Assembly: GCA_031292625.1 (NCBI GenBank) | Contig: JARLGU010000015.1 | Coordinates: 248,001-312,000, forward strand | Direction: 5' to 3' | DNA length: 64,000 nt | From: Capsulimonadaceae bacterium | GTDB lineage: Bacteria; Armatimonadota; Armatimonadia; Armatimonadales; Capsulimonadaceae | Shown here: piece by piece, positions 9,401 to 17,853 of the stretch | Layout: each line of letters starts with the position of its first letter | Position numbering within the stretch: position 1 is the first letter of the stretch | The notes under the pieces: generated by a model | What the model was told of the DNA's origin: nothing | Databases searched by the model: none | Seen by the model: the letters and a program-made list of their open reading frames with translations, nothing else | Position numbers and translations under genes: made by a program

Positions 9401-9957
9401 TGAGTGTGCTTGCGAAGACGCCGCCGGCGACGGTGACCGGCGATCAAGTCGCGGTTATCGGAAAGTACGCATCGCAGGCGTCGGCCGCGCTTGACAATAG
9501 GCAATACTGGCTGGCGCGCACCACTCTTGAGCGTCCCGAACTGCTCCGAGTTCTCGCGAGCCTCAACACGCTGCCGCCTGATCTGTACGCGCCGGTAAAC
9601 TCGCTGTACGAGGCGGTCGACCTGACACTCTCTGGTACCGCCCAGTTGCAGGATGGACAAGTAGTCGTTGGTCTCACGAATCCTGGGGCCTCGGCGATGA
9701 TCGAACACTTGCAGGGCTTTTACGGCGGCCAGCACAAAATCGTCATCCGGTACCGAGCCCTGTCGGATGCGAAGCTTACCATCGTTGCCAACGACGCGCA
9801 GCCAGTTCCTGTCGACCTGCCAAAGAGCGAAAGCGGCGTCGCATCGGTGGATGTTTCTCTTCGTCCGAGAGTGAAAAACCGGCTCACCATAGCAGGCGCA
9901 TCGCCGGCGACTGCTGCAATCGACGGGCTCGCCGTCTACAGCATCGAGGTGCGGTAG
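6457..9957 (+). CDS. Large exported protein, glycoside-hydrolase-like TIM barrel with flanking beta domains
   Basis: A 1166-residue protein with a signal peptide ending near CAQAQW (residue 24). Residues about 25-440 look beta-rich and may bind carbohydrate. Residues about 455-850 have the alternating pattern of a TIM barrel seen in glycosyl-hydrolase-like proteins: an N-terminal WGIPWSDF block, AAAYLGVNTLMPAVNVYG, ARGIKVIPELFPRCDE near residue 555, ALAGVCLHVANWG, and RPDLNVYINYIG near 712. The tail is again beta-rich. I cannot assign a GH family or the catalytic acids. AAGGAG is placed well for the start at 6457. It follows the FGE-like gene by 14 nt and is 1 nt from the next gene, so it is translated as part of the same operon. 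Confidence 0.75.
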   Translation: MRFSNIALAISLGVALLAPTCAQAQWSWTTNAMKYDASHLVTPDLQAELQGASDLSGDLKDRKQPRILGWFEYNFSVPSTGWYVLSLKGGSVSEYILDPHDGQLNPTCTTSAGNLFMNAGKHTLRLQTMVKAGFDRIKSLTITQSDGSVAQTFQANISNGMTKLLAGSQIPLTISSGGRTSSGKLTVVVRDFSPDVVYQFVNGYVHKTPRLEPHSGGDIVYHTDVTLPASEGLTSQTICIPATGHGSFTISFLDGQNVVGSANVQAIGYDVIAVPKSAPAGDQAKRTLIQTIDCASQAPDYEGGVPFHGVRSRVVTSVAGTYRESGLLGYRDHEDATTPNWFAYTLNIDEVQKPYMIEVDYPDDALRNFAIALRESEPGAYTFTGGVDCGGEFSLSYKLQTETLMFWPRSPKTRIVLFNDADGTRAAAARIRLYRVDEPLPAMPNVSNSSRMMANWYEEGISFTDQWGIPWSDFDSFKPGPGVPPVGDRNTETAAARWTTAAAYLGVNTLMPAVNVYGIVLYPSSVDKLNGSPAGDDVLGEIMANAQARGIKVIPELFPRCDELAWYTAYSCDPSQYLLRDLNGTFGHFQAANPLFPANQQWILNVLGEVADRYKDSPALAGVCLHVANWGNSGFDNFVNLDQGYDDYTIGRYKADTKSAIPFVPGDGKYHDRHDWLLANERQQWITWRCEQITKVLAGIVERVRKARPDLNVYINYIGNSGGFNPPVDADPRNAGLDPGMLRSIPGLILLDARSNYGRCSIQAVENEWDYRNFQLDPAKTHEFQGDDAPGKFLATQQYIEGIPDVLPPENLGFDKNVIRRWMSGDVVPSGRHDLERYAVALAETDAFFMGDGGNGYTIGRPVLRDWLREYHCLPAQMFTRTPCPCDPAVVRSLTKGDTLLFYAVNRERFPVHVEISLAGLKSLHRASTGQPVAASKGHLSVSLEPYELIVYAANPGASITNVAETIPVKDMQQVVKQVQWLSVLAKTPPATVTGDQVAVIGKYASQASAALDNRQYWLARTTLERPELLRVLASLNTLPPDLYAPVNSLYEAVDLTLSGTAQLQDGQVVVGLTNPGASAMIEHLQGFYGGQHKIVIRYRALSDAKLTIVANDAQPVPVDLPKSESGVASVDVSLRPRVKNRLTIAGASPATAAIDGLAVYSIEVR

Positions 9958-9958
9958 G

Positions 9959-11452
9959 ATGCACAAACGCCTGCTGCTATTGTGTTTTCTCGGCGTTGTT
10001 TGCGCGGGGACTGTCGCCACGGATGCAGCAACCATAGCCTTCTGGCCGTACGCACCGGTCCCGGCGGACGCGATGCGAGCGGTCGTGTTGCCGGTCCGGG
10101 AATCGGCAGCTTTTGAAGCCGCATTCGAGACCAAAGGCGAGCTTGGTTTGCCGAATCTGTGGAACGATCGAAGGATTGCTTGGCGGCGGTTGACTTCGCT
10201 CGGCGACAATAAATACCGAATCGCCGACCGTGCCAGGTTGGACGATCGCAATATGGTTGTCGTGATCGCCGGACATTTCTTTAGTCCGGTTCTCTACCGC
10301 GAGCAGGATTATCGATTCCGCTTGACTTGCAACAAGGCATCGACTTTATTCATCGACGGCCAAAACGTCATGAAAATAGGGGCCGGTCAGTCGCGCACCG
10401 TGGCAGTGCTTCCAAGCGATTATCGAATTGGACCGGTGCGGTTTGCGATCGTGACATCCGGGAGTAGCGACACGGAGTTCAGTCTATCGATGGCCCAGCC
10501 GGGCGACGTTCACTTCTTTGCCGACCTGCCGCCAATTCTCGACAAAAGTGTCCATGTCACCGATTATCCGTCCGTCGCGATTAGCAATGGCATTATCTAC
10601 GCGCGACTGGCCATTCCTGATCCGATCAGGGGCTACTACCGTGCCAATCGCTTCGAACAGGCCGGGATGATCCTGTCGCTCGTTTGCAAGGGACACACCT
10701 ATTTGTCGACTGCGCCCGCAGTCCATAATCCGCTCGATGTCAATTTGCCGATAGGACTTTGCGAAGAGTGTTTCGATGCGATTGCGTGGGACGACGCCAA
10801 ACCTGGAGAACCGTTTATCAAGTTTGGCGTAGGGCTCTACGAAAAACAGTGCATCGCAAGATCGGGATTTTCGAACCCCGCTTGGCCAATACAGCTTTTC
10901 GGGTGGACCACGCATTCCGGCAACAACTGGGTGGAGTTTTCGCAGGAAATCCAAGGCTCAAGAGGATGGAGCTACCGCTATGTTAAACGCATCGTGCTCG
11001 TGCCGGGAGAGCCCGTGATGCGAATCGAGCACGAACTGGTCAATACGGGCAGCCACGAAATCGACATTGAGCAATACAACCACAATTGGGTGAACATTGA
11101 TGGCAATGTTCCGTCCGACGGTTATTCGGTGCAGTTCCCATTTACTCCCATGCCGACCGGCCCGCTGTCGCCGTGCTTGCACCTAAGCGGGAACACGATC
11201 AGCACTGCGTCCTCGGAAACCGTGCAGGCGATGGTGGCAGGTTTCGATTCTGCTGCATCAGACAAGGCAGTACGCATTAGCACGATGGGATCTCCTGCAT
11301 CGCTGGAGATCAACTGCGACACGCCTCTGTCTAAGGTAGCGGTATACATGTGCCCCAAAAGCATTTGTTATGAGCCGTTCGTTTGTCTGCATGTTCCACC
11401 AGGAGAAAGTACAACATGGTCGCGGACGTATAGGTTTATATCCGCGACTTGA
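9959..11452 (+). CDS. Exported protein with galactose-mutarotase-like fold, function unknown
   Basis: A 497-residue protein with a hydrophobic signal peptide (LLLLCFLGVVCAGTVATDA). The C-terminal half resembles the beta-supersandwich found in aldose epimerases and in the non-catalytic domains of many polysaccharide lyases and hydrolases: WVEFSQEIQG, WSYRYVKRIVLVPGEPVMRIEHELVNTG, and YNHNWVNIDG. This is a pattern-level assignment. The start codon lies 1 nt after the previous stop. The stop codon overlaps the TTG start of the heparinase-like gene (TTGA), which means translational coupling. Confidence 0.65.
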   Translation: MHKRLLLLCFLGVVCAGTVATDAATIAFWPYAPVPADAMRAVVLPVRESAAFEAAFETKGELGLPNLWNDRRIAWRRLTSLGDNKYRIADRARLDDRNMVVVIAGHFFSPVLYREQDYRFRLTCNKASTLFIDGQNVMKIGAGQSRTVAVLPSDYRIGPVRFAIVTSGSSDTEFSLSMAQPGDVHFFADLPPILDKSVHVTDYPSVAISNGIIYARLAIPDPIRGYYRANRFEQAGMILSLVCKGHTYLSTAPAVHNPLDVNLPIGLCEECFDAIAWDDAKPGEPFIKFGVGLYEKQCIARSGFSNPAWPIQLFGWTTHSGNNWVEFSQEIQGSRGWSYRYVKRIVLVPGEPVMRIEHELVNTGSHEIDIEQYNHNWVNIDGNVPSDGYSVQFPFTPMPTGPLSPCLHLSGNTISTASSETVQAMVAGFDSAASDKAVRISTMGSPASLEINCDTPLSKVAVYMCPKSICYEPFVCLHVPPGESTTWSRTYRFISAT

Positions 11453-13101
11453 TCCAGCCGGATCTCGACGCGCTTTACGCGCTTGCAATTGTGGGCGACG
11501 AGGACTACCGGGCGATCCGCCGGGGATTTCTGGCGCTGGCATACGTTTTCGCCGATCCCGACTATTGCCGCTATGAGGACTTCTGGATGGAACTCGACGC
11601 TCCCGAAGAAGGCGTGCTCGAGGCAATGCGCGATGAAATGGGCGACTGCCCCGTCCCGCCGAATTTCGCGGCGGAATTTTTCACTACAACCGCGGTCATG
11701 GGAGAGCTCTTCGATCGGCATCCGATGCACGAGACGTGGCGCGCATTTGGCGACGAGATGATGGAACGCTATCTCGAGCGCTGGTTTGAACAAGACGGAA
11801 CGTATCACGAGTCGATCAACTACCAGAACCATTGCTTCAACGAGCTCCTCTGCCAGATCGTCCCTGCCCAGGCGTCGGGGAGAATCGACTATGCGTCGAA
11901 TCCACGCGTGCGCGGCTCGTTCGAGCACTTCCTTGCCGTGCGCATGCCATTGCTTTCAGAACATCTCCCGCCGCTCGACGATCCGGGGCGCGTTTGCGGC
12001 GCAGGCGATCTATCGCGGCGGAGTCCTCTGCCGGCGTGCGGCAACTCGGGGAACGATGGCAACGAGCAGCTGTGGGGCGGGCAGCTTTCCGTTGGAGCAT
12101 GGCTCTATGCGGATCGAGATCCGGCTTTTGCTTCGGCGCTCATGACCGCTTGGCGTGAGGGAGGCAAGGTCGTTCTCGAACACGAGCACCCGTTACTGAC
12201 GCTCGCGACGCTCGTACCGTCGATCCCTTCCGCGCTTCCAGCGCCTCGGAGCGCGCATCGTCTGAGCCTTGGCATCGTCTCGCGCGGAGCGCTTTCCACC
12301 GGCGAGCCGCTTTGGAGTCTTTTCCGGGCGGGGCGCGCGACGCATCACATGGACTTCGACCAGGGGAATCTACATATCGCCGCCGGAGAGCGGGTGCTGC
12401 TTGGCGATCACGGCTATCACACGATCGATGGGGAGGGACGGCGGATCGGCGGCGCGGCGACGTGGCTGCACAATACGATTACCTATGGCTGCGAGCGCGA
12501 CAACTCATCCGGCTATACAGGGCTCGAAGAAGCCCCTGAACCCGTTTTCGTTCACCTGGGCGATGCGTTTGACTACGTCGTTCATCGCATGACCACCACG
12601 AATCTGCGACGCCTGGACCGTCATCCGTATTTCTCGCTAATCCCCATTGCCGCGCAGGTGCATGTCCGGCACATGCTATTCGTGAAGAGCGGCTATTGGG
12701 TCATTTGGGACGTATTCGAGAAAGGCGCCGAACAGACGACATTCTGGTTGCATCCGACCCGGCCGATGAAGGCGCTGGGGTACGGCGGATTTCGCGCGGG
12801 CGAGGAAGGCGAAATCGGATTGTCGGTTCAATTCGTGTTGCCCTCTAAACTTAATGTGATAGAAAATCGCCAGTCTGGCCCGTTATGGTCGTTCGCCCTT
12901 CGCGAGCCGTCCGGGCGTCCGTATCTTGCCGTGCTTGCCGCGACCCGCTCGGCGGACGGATTTTATGCGCGGTACGACGACGCGAACCGCCGCCTCCGCA
13001 TTTCTCTCGATGGCGTAAGCGATGTCGTGGACCTACCGGATGCTGGCGCGGCGCAGGCGCCCTTGATCACAAGGGACGTGGAGAGGTTGAAACTGCATTG
13101 A
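11449..13101 (+). CDS. Heparinase II/III-like (alginate-lyase-fold) protein
   Basis: A 550-residue protein with the two-part layout of heparinase II/III enzymes: an alpha-helical toroid in the first half (YLERWFEQDGTYHESINYQ, typical of the toroid with its Tyr/His/Asn residues) and a beta-sandwich half starting near residue 285. The motif HHMDFDQGNLHIAAGERVLLGDHGYH matches the conserved heparinase-II block. A polyuronide or glycosaminoglycan-like substrate is inferred. Unlike its neighbours it has no recognisable signal peptide, so it may act in the cytoplasm on imported oligomers, or the true start may differ. The start chosen is TTG at 11449 (TTGA overlap with the preceding stop); the next gene also starts at a TTGA overlap. 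Confidence 0.78.
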   Translation: MIQPDLDALYALAIVGDEDYRAIRRGFLALAYVFADPDYCRYEDFWMELDAPEEGVLEAMRDEMGDCPVPPNFAAEFFTTTAVMGELFDRHPMHETWRAFGDEMMERYLERWFEQDGTYHESINYQNHCFNELLCQIVPAQASGRIDYASNPRVRGSFEHFLAVRMPLLSEHLPPLDDPGRVCGAGDLSRRSPLPACGNSGNDGNEQLWGGQLSVGAWLYADRDPAFASALMTAWREGGKVVLEHEHPLLTLATLVPSIPSALPAPRSAHRLSLGIVSRGALSTGEPLWSLFRAGRATHHMDFDQGNLHIAAGERVLLGDHGYHTIDGEGRRIGGAATWLHNTITYGCERDNSSGYTGLEEAPEPVFVHLGDAFDYVVHRMTTTNLRRLDRHPYFSLIPIAAQVHVRHMLFVKSGYWVIWDVFEKGAEQTTFWLHPTRPMKALGYGGFRAGEEGEIGLSVQFVLPSKLNVIENRQSGPLWSFALREPSGRPYLAVLAATRSADGFYARYDDANRRLRISLDGVSDVVDLPDAGAAQAPLITRDVERLKLH

Positions 13102-13916
13102 GCAATCGACGCCATATTCCGAGGCTGGCCCTTGCCGGCATCGCCGCGCTGCTTGCGGCTTGCCGCGTTCAGGCGTTGCCGTCGGTCGACGTTCCGCGCT
13201 GTACGGTTGCACCGCTTCTGACCGCGAGCCCAGGCGATCCCGCATGGAAGAATGCGGGTCGGATCGAATCGCTTCCGCTCATGCGTGGTCCGCGGTCGGC
13301 GGGGCAAGAGCCGACGACAACGCATGTTTTGCTGCTCTGGGACGACGCGCGGCTATACGTTCGATTTGTTTGCGATGACCGCGATATTGTCGTTTCCCGG
13401 CCTGGCAAACCGCTGTTTAGTGGAGATACGGTTGAGTTTTTTATCGACCCCGTTGGCGATGCGCGCGAGTTTGTTGAGTTGCAGATCAATCCGGACAACG
13501 CGAGGACGCAATATATCCATCTGATCACTGCGCCGGTGGTTGCCTCAGACGACGATGGCGTGTTGTGTAAGGCCATCATGCAGCGCGACGATTGGACGTT
13601 TACCGAAGATGGTATGCCGGGGCTTGTGACGGCGACGAACCGGGTCGCTACGGCCGTGGACGGAGAAGGCTGGCTCGCGGACATTGCCGTGCCGGCGGCG
13701 CCGCTCCTCCGCCGCCTGGAGGGCACGCATTTTGCGCCGATGGCGCTGCGCATGAACTTTGTTCGCTACAACTGTTTCCACGGCGCGGCTCCCGTTGCGA
13801 TGGCGTGGTCGCCTGTCGTTTGGGGGCGGCCGCACCGATCGCCGCAGCGGATGGGGACCCTTCGCCTGGTCGCGAGCGATATTGACAAGGATTCAAAGGC
13901 AGAGGATAAGCAATGA
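13098..13916 (+). CDS. CBM9-like carbohydrate-binding lipoprotein
   Basis: A 272-residue protein. The TTG at 13098 overlaps the heparinase stop (TTGA), and GGAGAGG lies about 11 nt upstream. From this start the leader reads HIPRLALAGIAALLAAC, a good lipoprotein signal with lipobox LAAC (Cys22). The rest is a single carbohydrate-binding family 9-like domain: TTHVLLLWDDARLYVRFVC, GDTVEFFIDPVG, FVELQINPDN, GWLADIAVP, RMNFVRYN and a closing MGTLRLV. The family binds the ends of glycan chains or plant polysaccharides. Here it would sit on the cell surface next to the hydrolases. Its stop overlaps the next gene by ATGA. Confidence 0.8.
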   Translation: MSNRRHIPRLALAGIAALLAACRVQALPSVDVPRCTVAPLLTASPGDPAWKNAGRIESLPLMRGPRSAGQEPTTTHVLLLWDDARLYVRFVCDDRDIVVSRPGKPLFSGDTVEFFIDPVGDAREFVELQINPDNARTQYIHLITAPVVASDDDGVLCKAIMQRDDWTFTEDGMPGLVTATNRVATAVDGEGWLADIAVPAAPLLRRLEGTHFAPMALRMNFVRYNCFHGAAPVAMAWSPVVWGRPHRSPQRMGTLRLVASDIDKDSKAEDKQ

Positions 13917-16900
13917 GAAATTTCCGGATTATTGCCACGATCTTAATGATTGCGGTTTTGAGCGTAGGCGCTTGCGACTGGTCGCGTGCGCAGATGGTGA
14001 CTGGCGAACGCATGCAGGGCTATGCGGATGCGTTCGGAGTCAAGCTCGACGAGAGGAGATATCCGTACGAGGCGAAGGTTGTCTCGTCGAGCGTGCCAGG
14101 CAGCGTTCTTTGGCCCGGCGAACAGCCCTCGATCATAATTCAGTTGCATAACAACACGTCCCAGCCTGTTCAGGGCGCATACTCCGTTGAAATGATCCCC
14201 TTCGCCACGCTTGGCATTCCCGGGGATATCTGGAAGCCTCAGGTAACTCGGCTCGGCGCAAGCGTCAAGATCCCCGTCATCGTGGATTTGCCTGCCAACG
14301 GACATCAGAATATCGCGCTGTCGCCGGCGGTTCCGGCTACGTTCGGAGCGTATGCGTTCGTTGTAGATCTCGGTCCGTTGGGGCGGCAGTTCGTCACGAG
14401 CGTAGTGCGAACGTTCAAGCCTGCCGGCGAACGCGTGCAGTATCCCCGCATGTGTCTTGACTATATGAACGTTGACGTGCTTAAACGTCTCGGAATCCAC
14501 GCGATTCGATATGGCATCGAATATTGCCCGACAACCAGTAGGACTTTCGATATGTGGTACGCGCGGCAGGCGCAGACTTTCAAGGCGCTGAACGATGCAA
14601 ACATCTCCGTTCTCGCGATGATCGGCGCGGGTTCCGCATCCGAGCCGCTCGGCATGCCGCGCCCGTGGCTCTCCGACGACGGCACGATGATGAAGACGAA
14701 ATCCGATTATGCGTGGCTGCCATCGAACGACGCGGATTTCCAGGCGTTCTGCCGCAAGATTGCGTCGGACTTCGGCTGGCCCAAGGGACCGGTAAACGCG
14801 TTCTCTTTGTGGAATGAGCCGTGGGAGGGCATTTCGATTTCGGGGTGGGGCGCGGACATGTTGCGCTACCGTGAGTTGTATATGTGCATGGCGCATGGCG
14901 TCGACGAAGCACGTCAGCATGACGGCGTCGATGTGCTGGTTGGCGGTACGGATTCTTCCTCAAACGCGTTCGATAAGCTCTTCTCCGATGGCACGGATAC
15001 CATGTTGCCGTGGTTTGATTTCCTGAGCATCCACTATCAGGGCCTTTCGTCGTACGCGAACGTTAAGCAGTGGGTGAATCGGAACAATCCTCGTGGCCGG
15101 GTGCGGATTTGGGACACGGAAAGCTGGGTCGCCAACACCGATGACCGCGTCGCGGCCGTAGTCGCCGGCGACCGCGCGGCTGGCTATGACCGCGCGATGG
15201 GGGTTTTCGGAGGCAACGTTCAGAGCGAGAATACGTACAATGTGATCGGCGATGATGGCAAACCCTTGAAGGTTACGAGCATCGATGCATGGCCGGTTGC
15301 CGCTGCCGTTGGCGCGGCAAGCCACTTTATCGGCGAGCGGGACTTTAACCGCCTACTCTTCCAGAACGGCCTGCCTTGGGTAATGCTGTTCGACGGCGCG
15401 AAGGACGCAACTGGGCGTGTGAACCCGGAGGATGGCGCCGTTGTCGTGGTTGGTGATCTCGGCGAGGCCTTCGGGGCGGACAATTTGCCGATGCGCACCG
15501 CGCGAGGCTTTGTCGAGATTGCCCATAAGGCGGCTTTACGGAAGCAGCTTGCCGCAGCTTCCGATAGTGATCGCGCGAAGCTGCAGACGCTTCTCGATAC
15601 GCCGGAGACGCTGAGCGGGGCGACCATGACGATTGCGGCGGGACAGGGATTCAGTCTTTACGATTGTTACGGCAACCCGGTTCCGGCAAAGGATGGAAAG
15701 ATCGTCGTGCCGCTTGACGGCCGCGGCTTCTTCCTGCGCGGCGACGGAGCGCCTGGATCGTTCCAACGGCTCGTCGAGGCAGTTCGCGCGGCGCGCATCG
15801 ACGGCATCGAACCTCTCGCGATCGTGGCGCACGACATGACGCTGCCGGTCGGCAATCATCCAGCGCTCAAGTTGGTCCTCACGAACGTGCTGAACCGTCC
15901 CGTAACCGGCAGGCTGAATGTTCGTCTGGGCGCTCTGACAGTGACGAATCCGGATATCGTATCGATCGCGGCAGGCGAGACACGGGACGTCTCCGTGATC
16001 GTTAAGTCGGGCGCTCCGGCGGCGAACAACACGTATCCACTCTCTGTGCGGTTCGACGCCGGCGTCGACGGGAGCGCTGTCCACAGTGAGGATATGCACG
16101 TTAACGTCATTGCGCATCGCAGCATCACGGTGGACGGCGACCTGAGCGACTGGAAGGGCGTCCTGCCGCAAACCGTGACCGCCGGGAGCGGTGCTCCCAC
16201 TCTGGCGGAAGCAGCGTGGTTTCCGTTCAAGAAGTTCGATACGTCCGTCAAGAACGGCCTCGCAACGGCGTACCTCGCTTACGACGAGAAGAATTTCTAT
16301 TTCGCCGCCAAGGTTGCAGACGATACGCCCGATCCCGGCATGGTGCGCATGGCAACGCGCAACGATGAGGAGTATTTCTATCCAGCCGTTACCTACAAGC
16401 TCAACGATGATACGGTTCTGCAGAAGCGCGAGAAGACCTGGGCCGATTCATCGAACGACGCGCGCGCGCCGCAAAGCCCTTCCGATTCATCGGTTCGCTT
16501 GACCGGCGTTTGGGAGTCGACAGTGAAGCAGTTCGCGATCGATTTGACGCTCCCCAAGGATCGCGCGCACCAGGTGGCGCTCTACATGCTCGACTGGGAC
16601 GATATGGGGCGGCGCACAACGACCATCAGCGTCCTCGATCGCGACACGGGCAAGGCGCTCGATCGGCGAAAGATCGATTCGTATAAGCTAGGCGACTACG
16701 CGGTCTACGAGCTCAGCGGCAATGTTCGGATCGTACTCTCGGCAAACAACTGGCTGAGCGCGCCGCTGAACGCCTTGTTCTTCGATCCCGCGTCATCCGG
16801 CATGGGTGCTACGGGGACATCGGCGCGATTTGTAAATCTCGACACGGCCACGCAAGGCAACTGGCGCGGTAAGTACGGCGCCGACGGCTATAACGTGATT

Positions 16901-17539
16901 GGCGCGCCGGTAAAGTATCCTGCATATGCGACGGTGGCAACGCCGGAAGTGCTGGAGAAGACGCCTTTGACATGGCCGGACGGCGTGCGACGCTATTCAT
17001 ACCGCAAGGGACCGGATTTACCGGCGGGCGACGCGCCGCGTCACGATAACGTGCAGATCGCCTTCAACGTTCTCTCTCCTGACCAAAAGCCTTGGCTTCC
17101 AACGTCTCCGGGTACGATGCCGGGGTTCATCAACTACAGCGACACGGACTACGAATATGCGTTGAACCCGATTGCGGCGCAGTACGGCGGCGGCGTGGAG
17201 ATCTGGCGGCTCGCCGCGCCCGGCATGCCTCGCAAACACTTCTATCCCCGCCAGCCGAAGTCGCCGCTCGACGGTCCCGTGAACGGACAACTTGTCATAA
17301 AGCGCGACGGCAACACGCGAATCGTCGAAGCGGCGATCCCGTGGACGGAGATCCCCGAAGTCAGGAAAAAGCTCGAACTTGGGCAAACCATTAAGTTCAC
17401 GTTCCGCGTCAACGACAACAAGAATCCAGGCACGATGGAGTTGTCGCGCATGAGGAGTGTCGCGAAGCGAAACCCCTCGATGCATGTCGACTGGGTTGAG
17501 CATTGGGCCAACGAAATCGAATTCGGCTGGGAGAAGTAA
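13913..17539 (+). CDS. Large exported clan GH-A-like glycoside hydrolase with C-terminal CBM9-like region
   Basis: A 1208-residue exported protein. The leader has a hydrophobic core ending in VGAC (Cys21), so it is either a lipoprotein or cleaved after SRA. Residues about 170-470 resemble a clan GH-A TIM barrel (GH39/GH5-like): FSLWNEPWEG with Glu302 as candidate acid/base and RIWDTESWV with Glu403 as candidate nucleophile, about 100 residues apart as in that clan. A beta-sandwich follows, then from about residue 730 a CBM9/DOMON-like region (SITVDGDLSDWKG, NFYFAAKVADDTPDP, and near the end RIVEAAIPWTEIPE with IKFTFRVNDN). The exact family and substrate are unknown. It is the last gene of the operon; the start is coupled by an ATGA overlap. 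Confidence 0.8.
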   Translation: MRNFRIIATILMIAVLSVGACDWSRAQMVTGERMQGYADAFGVKLDERRYPYEAKVVSSSVPGSVLWPGEQPSIIIQLHNNTSQPVQGAYSVEMIPFATLGIPGDIWKPQVTRLGASVKIPVIVDLPANGHQNIALSPAVPATFGAYAFVVDLGPLGRQFVTSVVRTFKPAGERVQYPRMCLDYMNVDVLKRLGIHAIRYGIEYCPTTSRTFDMWYARQAQTFKALNDANISVLAMIGAGSASEPLGMPRPWLSDDGTMMKTKSDYAWLPSNDADFQAFCRKIASDFGWPKGPVNAFSLWNEPWEGISISGWGADMLRYRELYMCMAHGVDEARQHDGVDVLVGGTDSSSNAFDKLFSDGTDTMLPWFDFLSIHYQGLSSYANVKQWVNRNNPRGRVRIWDTESWVANTDDRVAAVVAGDRAAGYDRAMGVFGGNVQSENTYNVIGDDGKPLKVTSIDAWPVAAAVGAASHFIGERDFNRLLFQNGLPWVMLFDGAKDATGRVNPEDGAVVVVGDLGEAFGADNLPMRTARGFVEIAHKAALRKQLAAASDSDRAKLQTLLDTPETLSGATMTIAAGQGFSLYDCYGNPVPAKDGKIVVPLDGRGFFLRGDGAPGSFQRLVEAVRAARIDGIEPLAIVAHDMTLPVGNHPALKLVLTNVLNRPVTGRLNVRLGALTVTNPDIVSIAAGETRDVSVIVKSGAPAANNTYPLSVRFDAGVDGSAVHSEDMHVNVIAHRSITVDGDLSDWKGVLPQTVTAGSGAPTLAEAAWFPFKKFDTSVKNGLATAYLAYDEKNFYFAAKVADDTPDPGMVRMATRNDEEYFYPAVTYKLNDDTVLQKREKTWADSSNDARAPQSPSDSSVRLTGVWESTVKQFAIDLTLPKDRAHQVALYMLDWDDMGRRTTTISVLDRDTGKALDRRKIDSYKLGDYAVYELSGNVRIVLSANNWLSAPLNALFFDPASSGMGATGTSARFVNLDTATQGNWRGKYGADGYNVIGAPVKYPAYATVATPEVLEKTPLTWPDGVRRYSYRKGPDLPAGDAPRHDNVQIAFNVLSPDQKPWLPTSPGTMPGFINYSDTDYEYALNPIAAQYGGGVEIWRLAAPGMPRKHFYPRQPKSPLDGPVNGQLVIKRDGNTRIVEAAIPWTEIPEVRKKLELGQTIKFTFRVNDNKNPGTMELSRMRSVAKRNPSMHVDWVEHWANEIEFGWEK

Positions 17540-17725
17540 GCCAGGGATAATGGCTCCGGTCGCACTGCGACCTCTCGTAAGGCGTACCCTGACAGCCGGT
17601 TTTGCGGACGGCGTCGTACCGTCGTTCGCCAGGCCGGTCGAGGAACTCTGCCCCAGGCCTCGCGGCCGTTCCCCATTTCGCCGTTGCACAACTCACGATC
17701 TTTCGCGTATTTCTTTGCGCGAGGC

Positions 17726-17754
17726 TTGACTGTTAGGCGCTCAGGGTGTAACAT
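17726..17754 (+). promoter_or_regulatory. Promoter of the SDR-dehydratase unit
   Basis: TTGACT at 17726-17731, a 17-nt spacer and TAACAT at 17749-17754. A dyad overlaps the -10 box and start site. Confidence 0.65.
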
Positions 17755-17766
17755 GTATATACAAGT
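17751..17766. promoter_or_regulatory. Dyad operator ACATGTATATACAAGT
   Basis: A 16-bp dyad with one mismatched pair and a TTGTATATACAA-like core, the sort of site bound by GntR-type sugar regulators. It covers the end of the -10 box, consistent with repression. The GntR/LacI hybrid at 1235-2461 is one possible binder, which is inference. Confidence 0.55.
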
Positions 17767-17853
17767 TGAGTCGTGCACATGATCTGGACCGTTGCTGCCC
17801 AGGCGGTGCTCGCATTTTGCTCAGCAGTTGACGAACGATTGGATGGCGACTAG

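Larger units (their letters stand above)
17540..17853. other. Spacer after the hydrolase operon with the SDR promoter
   Basis: No gene seen. It has a short GGTCGC-ACT-GCGACC hairpin at 17558-17572 without a T run, a weak candidate for the operon's terminator. The SDR promoter and dyad follow at 17726-17766, leaving an untranslated leader of roughly 90 nt. Confidence 0.5.
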
